DNA of 64,000 nucleotides from Cryptomeria japonica. Its lineage: Eukaryota; Streptophyta; Pinopsida; Cupressales; Cupressaceae. The translations under genes and the position numbers were made by a program. Location: NCBI RefSeq assembly GCF_030272615.1, contig NC_081408.1, positions 405,923,389 to 405,987,388 on the forward strand. Reading direction: 5' to 3'. How positions within the stretch are numbered: position 1 is the stretch's first letter; each line of letters opens with the position of its first letter. Below are positions 1 through 12,806 of the stretch, one piece after another. The notes under the pieces are model-generated. The model worked only from the letters and a program-made list of their open reading frames with translations, ran no database searches and was not told where the DNA came from.

Positions 1-590
1 GCAACCTCTACGAATTTCGGACCTTAGGCCCAATTTTGCAAATTCGGAGTTTTAACACTTTTCGCGAATTTCGGGGTTATAACGCCTTTTTGCGATTTTA
101 GGACAAATTCGGACCTTAAGGCTTCTTTACAACTTATCCAGAATTTCGGACCATTTAGCATGCTTTGCAAATTTATACAAAATTTTGAATTTCGGCCCCA
201 GGGTCCGAAATTGGATGTCTTAAGTGAATTTCAGACCATTTGGGGTCTTTTGCAAACTGAAGGTAAATTTCGGACCTTTTGCCAGTTTTGGGATTTTTCA
301 AATTTTTTAGAATTTAACCCCAGGGTTCGAAATTCGACCCCCTGGGCGATTTTGGCAATCTTTTAACCTTTTGAAGTTTTAGAATTTTAGCCTTTGGGTC
401 CGAAATTCGGTGACTTAGGCAATTTTGGCAACTTTTTGAAATTTCGGATCCTTTGCCAGTTTTCACAGTTTTTAAGGCATTTTCGAACCTTAGGCCCAGT
501 CTTGCAAATTTTGGAGTTTTCTCTCAATTTGGCCTGAAAGTCCAAAATTTTACTCCTAGAGCGATGTTGGCGATTTAGACTTTCTCCTCG
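1..590. repeat. degenerate ~35-45 bp array (core AATTTCGGACC)
   Basis: The core AATTTCGGACCTTNNGCC, with drifted forms such as AATTTCGGCCCCAGG and AAATTCGACCCCCTGG, returns every 35-45 bp or so, separated by TTTTGCAA-rich spacers. Open frames across it are by-products of the repeat. By position and style it resembles the arrays inside the long LTR-like units at 18476, 21044, 35973 and 62682, so it is probably the U3 array of a unit whose start lies left of the window. Confidence 0.7.
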
Positions 591-1783
591 AGAAGCGCAA
601 GCTTGGGCAATTTTTGCAACCTTGGCATTTTGGCCAGGAAATTCGCTCCTTCACCAGTAGGGGAAAATCATCCTTTATTCAAATCCCATAAACATCGCAA
701 GGACAAACCTTATGCAATCTATCTCATCGCTCTTGTGCGAAAAATGACACTTTGGGTCCTCGTGCGATCTTCAAACGCACTGATCTTTGCTTGGCGGGCT
801 TCGCCAATTTCTATCACCTTACGCCTATTCAAGGCGATTTCACAATTTTGAACAAACTCTTGGCTTCGTGCCCAAGGGCTAGACTAGCCTGATAGATTCA
901 TTGGCTCTTCTCATTGACATCATCACTTCACGGACCAGTCGCGGGCTCGCTTGGAAGGGCGCGAAACTCAACAAGGCGAGGGCGAAAGGCTCAAAAACAG
1001 GAGTCGGCGACAGGGAGCGTGTGCAACGCACAACAGTAAGGTGTACCTAGAACTTGCATTTTTTATCATTTTGTGGCAATACATCATTTCTGGTTTGATT
1101 CTGGATTGATTTGCAGCCTTTGTGGTAGCTTTGGTGAAGTTGGAGAGGTGCATTGGGGTTTGTTGACTTGCTGTTATAGAACTGTTTCATGCTCAGAACT
1201 GTATAGAAGACCTGATCACATCTATATCAATTCGTTTTTAAGGTGTTGGAGGTGTAGTCCAGGAGTACAATCTCAGTTTACACCATTGGGATTGTGGAAC
1301 AAGAGTAAGATGTGCTGGGAGATATATTCTTGATCCACTTTCTCTAGCAGCCTTTATTGAGTCATCATCAGACCTGCAAACCTCTTCATTGTCAGTGTTT
1401 CAAAGTATTTCATGTGAATGATCTATGTGTAAAGCTATTTCATGTACTAGCATCTCATTGTGCATGTTTATCAACCGAAACATTTGTAACAACAATCATA
1501 TGAACATTGAAAATTCATATCGGACTTCATGAAAGCAGTGCGTTCAGCATTTGCAAGTTTATATTTTGATTTGTTAGTTAGAAAATAAAAATAAAAATTA
1601 AAGGTGGTCATTACACTTTAATTAATATTTAAGTTATCAAAAGGTCAAGTAAAAGACACCTTATATTAATTATTTATGAAGGTGAATTTTAAGTTACTTA
1701 AGTGCCACAAAAATAAATAATTAAATTAAGTCACTTATTTGGAGCTAAAATTTTATTATTAAAAAGAAAGATCCAAAAGTGCT
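591..1783. other. no gene; probable long-LTR remnant
   Basis: The stretch is first GC-richer with GCGA/GGCG words (about 700-1000), then AT-rich (1560-1780). No coding similarity was recognised. The AT-rich part followed by a TATA box resembles the promoter-proximal part of the long LTR units near 20092 and 38749. Confidence 0.4.
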
Positions 1784-1790
1784 TATAAAA
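1784..1790 (+). promoter_or_regulatory. TATA box of an LTR-like unit
   Basis: TATAAAA in the context GTGCTTATAAAAGGGAA. The same context (GCTTATATAAGGGAGG) occurs at 38749, and a relative (GGCATATAAAAGAGAGG) at 20092, always after an AT-rich block. This suggests one retroelement promoter design. Confidence 0.45.
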
Positions 1791-3047
1791 GGGAATTCGG
1801 AGGAGAAATGGATTTTGAATATGTTATGAAACCTTATTTTCTTTGTGAGATTGAACATTGTTTATCTCTTTTGCCTTCGACGAAACTTTAAAGATTGGTA
1901 TCGGTGGTGATAGATTCCTCCCTAACCAATATTGTGTGATTCATTCAGGGTCACAATTTGTGCATAAAAGATGAGGTGAATTCATCCAACCTTCACAAGT
2001 GTGCACATTGATACAAGTTTTACAGCTGCTGAAAGGAAGAAATATTTATTATTTGCAAGAAAACATTATCAATTTCAAGGTATATACTGAACAAACAGAT
2101 AGTTTTATTAACTCAAAATTTTGATGAATTTCATTATCAATATTTCTGAGAATTATTAGAAATTATTTATAGTGCTGTGTGTGTCATGTGGAGGAGTAAT
2201 ATAATTTTCAGACTTTAATACGAGCTGATTTTTCAACCATACCTCTTGGCATCCCCCAAGGTTATCGTACACTTCCTAAATCCTACAAAAAGAGGAATCA
2301 CTGCCTCTTTTTTAAATAATAGATGCCTTCCAATATATAGTGCAGCCTATTTGGGCTTGTAAAACCTGCCACAGCATCCCAAAATGGGAATTGTAGCTAC
2401 TAGGATGCTGCCTTACTAAGGAGTCGTATTGTCTTGTGGAAGTTGTACACTTTCTGAGGAGAGTCAAAAGTACATAGTAGTTTCTGATTGGATTATTGGT
2501 CACCTACCAATTGAAGTAAACAATAAAATTATGAATACTCACAATTTCATTAACATTACAATTTTGTTTGATTATTTTAAATGTAACAATTTATATTAGC
2601 AGCTCATGTATGCATTAAAAGATAGCTGTAGCATATATCATTAGTACTTTTTGTAAAGGAAAACCTATTCACAGCATTTGAAGTTGAGAAATATTATTTT
2701 GTGGTAACTACTTATGAGATCATGTCAAAACAATATTGCCGGAAAACTATTTGACGAAATGCCTGCAAACTAAAATTGTGAAGAACTACAAGTTCTGGTT
2801 AAAAATTTATAGGCAAGTTATTACAACAGTATGAGAACTGGTGATCTTGCTAGCCTGTTGGGAAATTAACTCCTTGTTGCAATCTGCAGTTGCATGACTA
2901 GTTTCAACAATGAATGTTTGTTTCATTAGTGATAGTTGACTTCAACAGAATGCATGATAGTGCTCAGTGGCTATAGCAAGATGAAGTCATTTCAAGAATC
3001 CAGGGTAGAACAATTGCTAGAATTTCAAAAAAATCAAAAGAATCTAA

Positions 3048-3521
3048 TGCACTGGTAGAGAATCCAGAGAAGCTCAAACCTTACCAATTGAGAGAATAGT
3101 TGAAGAACCATCACTAAAGGAAGAAGATAAGCACTACATTGATTCCAAATCAGCAACTAATGATAAAGTTAATTTTTCAAGAGCATATCTAGAGGAAGAG
3201 TACTTGAGCCTTCTTGAACAAAATCACTTAGAGCATCCTTGTGAAGAAGAGTTGGATCAGTGGGCAGATTGTCTTAAACAAGATGATGAAAGTAACTTTC
3301 GAGTTTTTGATAAACCACTATTTGAGATGGATACAGAGATACCCTATGATAACCCACTTTTTGGGGTGGAGTTCCAGGATGACCTTGTTGAGAGGCATGC
3401 ACATGAGAAAGGTGCCTCATTTGATTTTAATAATGGTTTTGAGGATACTGAAATTATCAAATCAACAACTATTGATAAGCTTTTGGATCATTCTGATGAT
3501 GTTGATTCCAATTATGAGTAG
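3048..3521 (+). pseudogene. acidic ORF remnant of a non-autonomous retroelement
   Basis: The frame is open from just after TAA at 3045 to TAG at 3519. It has no convincing ATG start, so this is probably an internal piece. The product is strongly acidic, with clusters such as EEELDQWADC and DDESNF, and it contains YDNPLFGVEFQDD. A similar LDNPLFQLDDEM occurs in the plus-strand ORF near 49490, so both are probably drifting copies of one repeat-encoded protein family. No domain is recognised. Flanking sequence has no intact frame, and function is unknown. Confidence 0.4.
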
Positions 3522-6500
3522 AGATTTCCATTCAGGTTATGAGAAGATTTTTTCCATTCAAGAAACATACAAGTTTGATTTACAAAAAAAGAAAGGTATT
3601 GAAAAACATGCACATAAATAGAACTTCGGGGTTGAGCTTGCTGCAATTCTCAAACGAACAACTAAAGGAAAGCAATTTGATTATCTTCTAGATTATAACC
3701 CAAGGCATGAAATTAATCATGAGATTAGAGGATTGATGCTTTATACTTGGTCATTGTAAAGTTGTTTCAATCAAAGCAAGCATCATAAGAATGGTGAAAG
3801 AATCCAACATGTCTGCACATAAGAGTAGGTGATCTGGAGCTTCCATTAAGATAATGAGTATCAAGAATAAAGGGCTGTCCTCCATTCAAAAATTGTAATT
3901 TGCAAGTTAAGACAGTGACAGTTTTCTCATCTTGTTATGGCATTGCGTTTACTCTGGGTCAGCCTTACATGATGTGTGGTATTGCATCTCCAAATTTGTC
4001 ATGTAACAAACATCACTATATAGAGTTAAGAAAAAGTTGGGTGGAAGATACCCTTACTATTAAGAAAGTTATGAACACCACTAGAAAATTTCAAGGGAAG
4101 TTCACATGTATATCAATGTAGAGCAGCATAAACATGATGGTACCACTTCAATATTTAGTCATCATGCAGGGGAACATTAGCTGATGGTGTTAGAGGTTGG
4201 TAGTTATAGAAAGAAGATTGCACAGAGGCTTACAAATCTCAATTTTCTCATCTATGCTACTGATTTTATACAAATCAGTCACCATGAAATTTCATTTGAA
4301 TACTCATAGGTGGTATGGCCAACACTTTTTGACAAGAAAAATAGCACATTTTAACTGGTGATTGATTGTGGTGAATTGTAATAACCACCCTAGATTTTTT
4401 GCCAATAAGGAAACAATGACATAAACTTGCCAAATGAAGGACACACTGCTATTATAAAGTTCTGATATAAGAAATCAGCATTCAAACAATTTCTGTTACA
4501 CTTGTTTTGATGGGAAATTATTCACACAAATGCCAATGCATGAAATAAACATGATAATAAGATGCCCATTAATGAATACCTCAAATGCTGGGTGAAGATA
4601 GGCTGGAACAGATGTGCATACACTGGAGATAGGCTTCTACAGAGCCGATATAGCAGAAAATTAATGTTGGTCTGTTGTTTTGGAAACACAGGTCATAGTA
4701 GCTTCAAAACCCCTTCATAAACCCTTCCAACCAGAAAGCACACTTCCAAACAAAGACGATTAGCAGGGAATATACCCAACATTGTCAAAATGGTCTTCAA
4801 TCACTTTATGGAACAAAAAGGGATTATTTATTATAAAGTGATTTTAAATTATATTTTCTAGAAAGTTCCCCCGAAAGGTTATTGAAAGAGCTGAACAGAC
4901 TGATTTGAGTCATTCTTGGTTGTTCATTTTGATGAAACCCTTCCAGGAGTTCGAGATGCTCATCTTTTCAAGCCCTAGGACAAAAACCGTACAGTGAAGA
5001 TTGGTTTTGATAGTGAGAGATCTAACCTAGTTGATTTGCAAGTGGAATCATTCAGATTTCATGCATGTACTGAAGGTTTGCCGGTTACAAGTAAATTTTT
5101 TTATGAGTTTTCCAGCAAACATAAATTTGTGATTGAGTGCAGTTGGTTTAGAATCTTTAGATATTATAATGTAGTGTGTGCCAATAAAGAATTGATTCAA
5201 AAATTAAATATTTAATTTCTGCTGAGCTTGCATACCCAGCCATACCATAGACCTGCGGTACCACATGACTATTGCAGCAAAATGGTCAATTGCTATCATT
5301 GAGTGTTTTAAATCCTACACGATAGACAAGTGAGACAAAGAAGTCAGTGCCACTTTCCAGCAAGGGGCCATACTATTTCCAAATACCAAAAAGATGGTTT
5401 GATGCTTGGTAAAAGGCTTTAAAGCCTTATTTATACTCAGCTCAGCCTTATGTAAGCTGCCGTACTATTTAATTCCTCACAAGGGAGGACGTGGCCTATG
5501 TAGGAGTCAATAAAATCCTTGACCAGATTCAACACAGCCCCTTTTAGTCCGAACAAGCATTTCCCTTGGTTGGAGTATACCAAATCCCTTAAGCACTACA
5601 AAAGGGCGAATGATGCTTCCTTATGCATTCAGTAATGGAGATGGAAAACCCAAGGCACATAAAGATTTTAGAAAGGAAAAGAGTTGTCATATCTAACTGG
5701 TAGATTGGGACATTCAATTGCATTTAGGTATTTGGATTCACATTCTACTCATACATGCTGCCAAGATCCAAGTGCATTTATACTTCAAACTTAGATGGTG
5801 CAACTACTTTCGGTGTTAATACCAAAGGAAGTCAAGGTGGATAATTTCCTTCAAAGTTGCAGAAAATTTCAACACCAAGAAATTCTAGTAGAGATATTGA
5901 GTAACCATTTTTTACCCTAGTTGACTATTTTGAAGGAAGATCCAATTTTGGGAGAGATTCCTATTTTTTAGGCAAATCTGTTGTTACATATCTTCTTATG
6001 CGAATATTATTAGCTTTGTGTAATATGTCATTAGTTTTGTAATAATCTCAGCTATTAGTGCAATTAATAGATTGTATTCTTTTAGTGGGTAGGATTAATT
6101 TTCGATTAAGATTGAATTCATGCAAAGCTATTTCTATAATAGAAGTAATAGTTAAATTTCTTTATTTATTTTCATTCTATTCCTTGTATATAGCATAAAT
6201 AATCACCTTATTGCACTTAGATCATGGTAATTTTCAAGCTTGCTTATTTCTAAAATTGTTGTTCACAATGTTATTATCTTTGTGTAGCATCGTAAATTGT
6301 ACACCTTTATTAGTGTGTTCAATTTCAATCTCCTAGCACCTATTTTAGTATTTCCCTTTCCTCTATGCATTATAGGACTTCCTTAGGCATTTAATTAACA
6401 ATTTAATTAAACCTAAGTCCTTTATAATCAATTCACATTCCATAAATTGGGCCCTTGATCTTAGGTGTGCCCCTTTTTATCATTTTATCTTGATTTATCC

Positions 6501-6782
6501 TTAATCCTACCCCAATTTCAACTTCCAAAGCATACTTCACATATCTATGCATTATGGTTTGAGTCACCAAGCTGGAATCGACATTAGAACCCCGTTATCT
6601 TGCATTCCTAGAAAGTCGAAAAAATGTTGTCGGGATTAGGATGCCACTACCCTCCTAGCCGCACACTTTTTCCCCCAACTTTCGAGAGGATAAATTGGCA
6701 GTCTTATCTAATTCAAATCCCACTCCGTGTGAATAAATGAAAAATCTAAATCGGCCTAAAGGTGATTTAATTGTGAAATCCC
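3522..6782. other. no gene recognised
   Basis: AT-rich sequence with many stops in all frames. TGTAATAACCACCC near 4377 resembles the LTR start words seen elsewhere in the window (TGTAACGTCCC, TGTAATGTCCCC). No host exon was found here. Confidence 0.4.
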
Positions 6783-6790
6783 TATATAAG
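6783..6790 (+). promoter_or_regulatory. TATA box of an older LTR
   Basis: TATATAAG in the context CCCTATATAAGGTATCCC, after an AT-rich stretch with TTTAATTAAC words. It fits the promoter of an older LTR into which the copia element at 7794 was inserted. The flanking sequence resumes at 13365. Confidence 0.45.
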
Positions 6791-7793
6791 GTATCCCTCT
6801 CAATTCATTTTCATCATCTCATCTCATGCTAACAATATCATCCAATTTAAGAGCAATTCTTCTTCCTCAAGATCAGATCTAATTCAAGGAGCAACAAACT
6901 ACTTCAAGACATCTTCATATTATGTTTCAATTATGATTTCATGATGGATTTTATGTGATTTATCATGTTATTGCATCAACACAGGAGGACTTATCCTAAG
7001 AGCAATGCATCACCTATTGAAGGTATAATCATCTACATTCAAGCATTTCAATTTCAGATCTAGCCTTCTCCTCAAAAGGCAAGTTTTCCAATTCAAATCA
7101 AGTTCAATTTCTATTTCAATTAGGGTTAATTCCAAATCCAAGGTTTGACTTTGGCAAACCCTTGTCCACAACCCTCTTTCTTTCCTTTTGTGTGCAACTA
7201 CAGGTACCTAGAGTAGCCATGAAGACTAGAACAACACCAAGACCAATAAATGAAGCATCCAACCAAATTTCATCAGAAAGTGCCTAGACTAGGGCACTGG
7301 GGGTGCCATGGTCCATGACTAGGGCATCCTAGGCACCATGGTCCTTCCAAAACAGGTCCAAATTTGTCAGGGAACATTCACCGTGTCTTAGAAACACGAT
7401 AACAGTCCTGTGTTCAAAATTTCAACTATTTAGACAGGTATATGCCTCAAGCACCATCATCACATCAATTTCAGCTCAATTATTAGGCAAAGGTGCACTT
7501 TTGGATTTCCTTTTCATTCCTATACATATCCTATAGTTATCATTTCAATATCAGACAACATACTCAATCTAGGTTGCTTGTTCATGCCTGTACCTCCTTA
7601 CCCTAGATTTGATATTCAATTTACATCTTTTCAATTGCATTTTAAACTCAACAAAAAGGGAATAGAATCCAGTTTGCATTCAACCCTCTTCCTAATAGAA
7701 TTGACGTTGGATCTATTGATTTACTTCTTTGTGATGTGTGAGAAATAGGTCATTTTTCTTGTTTACATAGGTAAACTTGTGAAACCCTATTTC

Positions 7794-8421
<628 letters not shown>

Positions 8422-8433
8422 TGGTATCAGAGC
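8422..8433 (+). other. primer binding site (initiator Met tRNA)
   Basis: TGGTATCAGAGC lies directly after the 5' LTR. It is the standard plant copia primer site complementary to the 3' end of initiator tRNA-Met. Confidence 0.95.
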
Positions 8434-8511
8434 AGAAAGGAATATAAAGAAGATAATATATATATAAAACCTAACATATAGCTGAGAATATTTTAAATTA
8501 TAAATTAAATT

Positions 8512-9276
8512 ATGGCTCACTGTATGAGAATGGAAGATAGATTAGAAGGTCCTTCAAACTTTGTATCTTGGAGGACAAGACTTACTTCTCTTCTAATGGA
8601 ACTTGAACTAGAGGAATATATTGAGAAGGATATGAAAATGCCGGAAGAAGAAACTGAGAAAACTACATGGAAAAGGAGAAACAACAAAGCCAGGAAATTG
8701 ATTATAGATTCAGTGAAAGATTCTATCCTCCCGAGCATATCGAGAATTACCAGTGCCTTTGAAATGTTTAAAATCATTCAAGACACATTCGAGATAAACA
8801 ATGCCAGTAGAATCTTAACATTGAAGAGTCAACTTCTCAACATGAAAATGAACAAAGGGGAAACAATCACCTCCTATTTCCTAAGGATATCTGAAATAAG
8901 AGATCAACTTCTCTGTATTGGAAATACTATAGAAGATACTGAACTTACACTTATCGCCCTAAAGGGTTTACCCATCTCTTGGGAAACCTTCATTCAGTGC
9001 ATAAGTACAAGACCACCTTTACCTAGGTTCGAACAATTAAAGAACGATTGTACTCAAGAAGAATCGAGATTAGCATCCAGAGGAATAGGGTCGAAAAATG
9101 AAAATGAAGTACAAGCCCTTCATACTAAAACTTCTCAGAAAAAGAAGAGAAAATTCAACAATTCAAGTAATGGAAAACATCACTTCAAAAGGGATCTCTC
9201 CAAAATAAAATGTCATAAATGTGACAAATTTGGACATATTCACAAATACTGTCCAGAAAAACAGAAAAAGCCTTAG
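8512..9276 (+). CDS. gag: copia Gag
   Basis: 254 residues from ATG at 8512. The start fits the usual copia Gag opening (DRLEGPSNFVSWRTRL). A basic region precedes one CCHC zinc knuckle near the C-terminus (CHKCDKFGHIHKYC, about residues 232-245), which packages element RNA in virus-like particles. The frame stops at TAG 9274-9276 while the pol frame is already open over the same bases. In the related copy at 21825-23807, gag and protease sit in one frame, so this TAG is probably reached through a single-base indel in the A-rich stretch around 9255-9270 rather than being the family norm. Confidence 0.9.
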   Translation: MAHCMRMEDRLEGPSNFVSWRTRLTSLLMELELEEYIEKDMKMPEEETEKTTWKRRNNKARKLIIDSVKDSILPSISRITSAFEMFKIIQDTFEINNASRILTLKSQLLNMKMNKGETITSYFLRISEIRDQLLCIGNTIEDTELTLIALKGLPISWETFIQCISTRPPLPRFEQLKNDCTQEESRLASRGIGSKNENEVQALHTKTSQKKKRKFNNSSNGKHHFKRDLSKIKCHKCDKFGHIHKYCPEKQKKP

Positions 9277-12200
9277 CAGAAACTAAAGGAACAGAAAATT
9301 CTCTTTTTTATCTAGCCTTAGCAAGTGAATTAAATTCCAATAAAAATACTTGGATAATAGATAGCGGTGCATCAAGACATATCACTGGATTTAGAGATCA
9401 GTTCGAAACCCTTTCTGGAAACTCTACAGAAGAAGTAACCATTGGTGACAACTCCACTTATCCGGTAAAAGGAATTGGGACCTGTTTGATACAGATAAGA
9501 GATGGAGTCACTCTACAGTTAAAAGAAGTATTATATGTGCCCGGAATAAAGAGAAACCTAATCTCAATATCAGGGTTAGCTGATCAAGGATATAGGGTAA
9601 CATTTAATGAAGAAAAAGTTCTTCTCTGGACCAAAAACACAAACATCAAAAATGCAATGCACATAGGGTCCAGAGATGGAAGCTTATACAAACTATGTAA
9701 TGAACAAAAAGTAGCCCTAAATCACAATGTTCAACAGAATAATGAAATTTGGCACAAAAGACTAGGACACATTGGATATAGTGCTCTTCCTACTTTGCAT
9801 AAAATCACCTCTGGGGTACCCTCTCTAAAATCTGAACACTTGAGCATTTGTAAGGGATGTGCATTAGGAAAGAACATTAAAGGATCTTTTCCAACAAGTG
9901 AACACAAGACGAATAGTGTTTTAGAACTCATTCACACTGATATGTGTGGCCCCATGTCCACTCCTTCTTTTTCAGGTGCCCTATATTATCTAATCTTTGT
10001 GGATGACTATTCAAGGAAAACATGGATATATTTTTTAAAACTTAAAGAGTCAAGTGAAGTATTAGCCAAATTTCAAGAATTCAAAGCATTGGTAGAAAAT
10101 CAAACCAATAAGAAAATCAAAACTCTTAGGTCAGACAATGGTGGGGAATTCACATCTGACAACTTCAAAAACTATTGTAAATCTGTTGGGATTAAGAGGG
10201 AGTATACTGTACCTTATAACCCTCAACAGAATGGAGTAGCAGAAAGGAAGAACAGAACCATCATTGAAGCAGCAAAAGCTATGATGCATGATCATAATAT
10301 TCATATATCATACTGGGCAGAAGCTGCCAACACTGCAGTTTATATTCAAAACAGATGTCCACATGCAATACTTGAAAATACCACACCAGAAGAAGTATTT
10401 ACAGGAGTTAAACCTGATCTCAGTCATTTAAGAGTATTTGGATGTCCAGTATATATACATGTACCAAAAGAGAAAAGAACCAAATTAGAACCTTCTGGTA
10501 AGAAAGGTATTTTTCTAGGCTACAGTGAAGACTCTAAAGGATATCGAATCTATATCCCTAATCAAAAATCAGTAGAAATAAGCAGAGATGTCAAATTTGA
10601 AGAAAACTTCTCATCCACTAATAATGAAGACAACAGTTTGTTTGATCTTGAGAAAGATTTATCACTTGAGGAAGAAAGCGAGAATAACAATTCAAATATG
10701 AATTCAACACTATCAAATAACGAAAACGCAATCCTTGATCCTGAACCTTCTTGTGTAGAAAATGTAAACAACAAAAAGAGACCATTATGGGCTAGGAAAA
10801 TGCTTGAAGAAAACAATATGGAACCAGCACAAATCTCCAGAGAAAACAAAAGAACTAGAACGCAAAAATGTTACACTGCACTTCTAACTGAACTATCAGA
10901 ATCAGAACCGGTCAGTGTTGAGAAAGCATTATCAAAACAAGCCTGGAGAGAAGCAATGGTTGAAGAATATCAGTCCATCATGAAAAATGATGTATGGGAT
11001 ATTGTCCCTAGACCTAAACATAAGTCAGTTGTATCATCAAAATGGCTATTCAAAATCAAGTATGCTCCAGATGGCAGTATTGATAAACATAAAGCCCGAT
11101 TTGTTGCTAGAGGATTTTCACAGAAAGAAGGCATTGACTATGAGGAAACATTCGCTCCAGTAGCTCGTTACACATCTGTCAGAACCATACTTGCAATTGC
11201 AGCCTCTAAAGGATGGAAAGTACATCAAATGGATGTCAAAACTGCATTCCTAAATGGTAAGATTGAGGAAAAAGTCTACATTGAACAACCAGAAGGATTT
11301 CTCACTCATGACAAAAATAAATTCATATGCAAGTTAAAGAAAGCACTCTATGGACTCAAACAAGCTCCCAGAGCATGGTATGAAAGAATAGATCAATATT
11401 TGAGCAAATTGGGGTACTCTAAAAATATTGCAGATCCTAATATATACTTCAAAATTGAAAAAGGAGACATGATAATCCTTGTTCTCTATGTTGATGACTT
11501 ACTCATTACAGGAGAAGACAATCTAATAGATAAATGTAAAAAGGACCTAGTAGCTGAATTTGATATGAAGGATATGGGCCTACTACACTACTTTCTAGGT
11601 CTTGAAATTATTCAAAAAAAAGATCATATTCTCCTCAGTCAAAAGAAATATATTTCTGATATTCTGAACAGATTTGGTATGGTAGATTGTAAACCTCTTG
11701 CTACTCCTATGGAGACAAATCTTCAGAAATTAAAGGATGAAGCAGAAAACTCAGAACCTGCAGATGTGACACTCTTCAGACAGATAATTGGATCCCTCAT
11801 GTATCTGGTGAATACACGTCCTGACATTTGCTATGCCACAAATGTACTAAGTCACTTCATGTGTGAACCAAAACAGATTCATCTAGTGGCAGCTAAACAC
11901 ATCTTGAGATATTTAAAAGGAACAAGTGATCTTGGACTAAAATATGACAAGACTGAAATTCAACTTCAAGGTTATTCAGACTCAGATTGGGCAGGAAGTA
12001 CCACTGATCGGAAGAGTACCACAGGAGTTTGTTTCAGTTTGGGTTCCGCAGTAATATCTTGGTTTAGTCGGAAGCAATCAGCTGTAGCTCAGAGTTCGAC
12101 AGAGGCAGAATACATGGCTGCATCTATGGGAGCTAGAGAAGCAGTATGGTTAAGAAAATTACTTTTTGACTTATTTGGTAAACCTCTATTACCTACCATT

Positions 12201-12431
12201 ATTCATTGTGATAATCAGAGTTGCATCAAGCTCTCTGTAAATCCTGTTTTTCACAATCGGTCAAAGCACATAGAGATTCCATATCACTATGTGAGAGATA
12301 TGGTAGACAGAAAAATTATTAAACTAGTCTACATCAGCACTGAGGAACAAAATGCTGATATCTTCACTAAATCCCTTGCAAGGGTGAAGATAGAATTCTT
12401 CAGGAACAAAATTGGTTTGATCAAAATATGA
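9276..12431 (+). CDS. pol: copia Pol: protease, integrase, RT, RNase H
   Basis: The frame is uninterrupted for 1051 codons to TGA. In order: aspartic protease DSGAS (about residues 29-33); GAG-pre-integrase with WHKRLGHIGYSAL; integrase core with HTDMCGPM, LRSDNGGEF and NGVAERKNRTI, keeping the D-D-E acidic triad; reverse transcriptase with MDVKTAFLNG and LYVDDLLITG; RNase H with YSDSDWAGSTTDRKSTTG and a DNQSC motif. All catalytic motifs are visible, so Pol looks functional. No ATG opens the frame: expression would need fusion to Gag, and the two are one frame apart here. Copia lineage was not assigned. Confidence 0.92.
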   Translation, partial: AETKGTENSLFYLALASELNSNKNTWIIDSGASRHITGFRDQFETLSGNSTEEVTIGDNSTYPVKGIGTCLIQIRDGVTLQLKEVLYVPGIKRNLISISGLADQGYRVTFNEEKVLLWTKNTNIKNAMHIGSRDGSLYKLCNEQKVALNHNVQQNNEIWHKRLGHIGYSALPTLHKITSGVPSLKSEHLSICKGCALGKNIKGSFPTSEHKTNSVLELIHTDMCGPMSTPSFSGALYYLIFVDDYSRKTWIYFLKLKESSEVLAKFQEFKALVENQTNKKIKTLRSDNGGEFTSDNFKNYCKSVGIKREYTVPYNPQQNGVAERKNRTIIEAAKAMMHDHNIHISYWAEAANTAVYIQNRCPHAILENTTPEEVFTGVKPDLSHLRVFGCPVYIHVPKEKRTKLEPSGKKGIFLGYSEDSKGYRIYIPNQKSVEISRDVKFEENFSSTNNEDNSLFDLEKDLSLEEESENNNSNMNSTLSNNENAILDPEPSCVENVNNKKRPLWARKMLEENNMEPAQISRENKRTRTQKCYTALLTELSESEPVSVEKALSKQAWREAMVEEYQSIMKNDVWDIVPRPKHKSVVSSKWLFKIKYAPDGSIDKHKARFVARGFSQKEGIDYEETFAPVARYTSVRTILAIAASKGWKVHQMDVKTAFLNGKIEEKVYIEQPEGFLTHDKNKFICKLKKALYGLKQAPRAWYERIDQYLSKLGYSKNIADPNIYFKIEKGDMIILVLYVDDLLITGEDNLIDKCKKDLVAEFDMKDMGLLHYFLGLEIIQKKDHILLSQKKYISDILNRFGMVDCKPLATPMETNLQKLKDEAENSEPADVTLFRQIIGSLMYLVNTRPDICYATNVLSHFMCEPKQIHLVAAKHILRYLKGTSDLGLKYDKTEIQLQGYSDSDWAGSTTDRKSTTGVCFSLGSAVISWFSRKQSAVAQSSTEAEYMAASMGAREAVWLRKLLFDLFGKPLLPTIIHCDNQSCIKLSVNPVFHNRSKHIEIPYHYVRDMVDRKIIKLVYISTEEQNADIFTKSLARVKIEFFRNKIGLIKI

Positions 12432-12565
12432 ACTATTAATGTACATTTCATTCATAAATATATATATATAATTTTTGAAATATTTCAAACTTGTGCGAAG
12501 ATGACGATCTTCTGTTTATCGTTTCTATTTCAGGGTGACGATCCTGACAATAGAAACCAGGTCTC

Positions 12566-12692
12566 AAGATAGACTCCCGAAAGGGGTTGAGCCGGATTGG
12601 TCCGGACATCTTGTTACCAAAATCATCACTTGTTTAACAATTATTTAAGATAGACTCCCGAAAGGGGTTGAGCCGGATTGGTCCGGACATCT
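12566..12692 (+). repeat. 46-bp direct repeat pair in copia 3' UTR
   Basis: A 46-bp segment at 12566-12611 returns almost unchanged at 12647-12692. Each copy contains CCCGAAAGGGG and CCGGATTGGTCCGG, both hairpin-forming. The pair lies between the pol stop and the polypurine tract. Confidence 0.85.
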
Positions 12693-12797
12693 CAAATATG
12701 TATATTGTTATAAGTGATAAATTATCATGATATGACATTTTGAATTGAGTCATATATTTTGATGTGAAAATTCTACAAACTTGGTAAACTCTCTCTC

Positions 12798-12806
12798 AAG
12801 AGGGAG
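12798..12806 (+). other. polypurine tract of copia element
   Basis: AAGAGGGAG lies directly before the 3' LTR, where plus-strand priming is expected. Confidence 0.85.

Noticed and set aside
160-851. Small ORFs at 160-366 and 603-851
   Set aside because: They lie in the degenerate AATTTCGGACC array or in LTR-like sequence, and their frames arise from the repeats.
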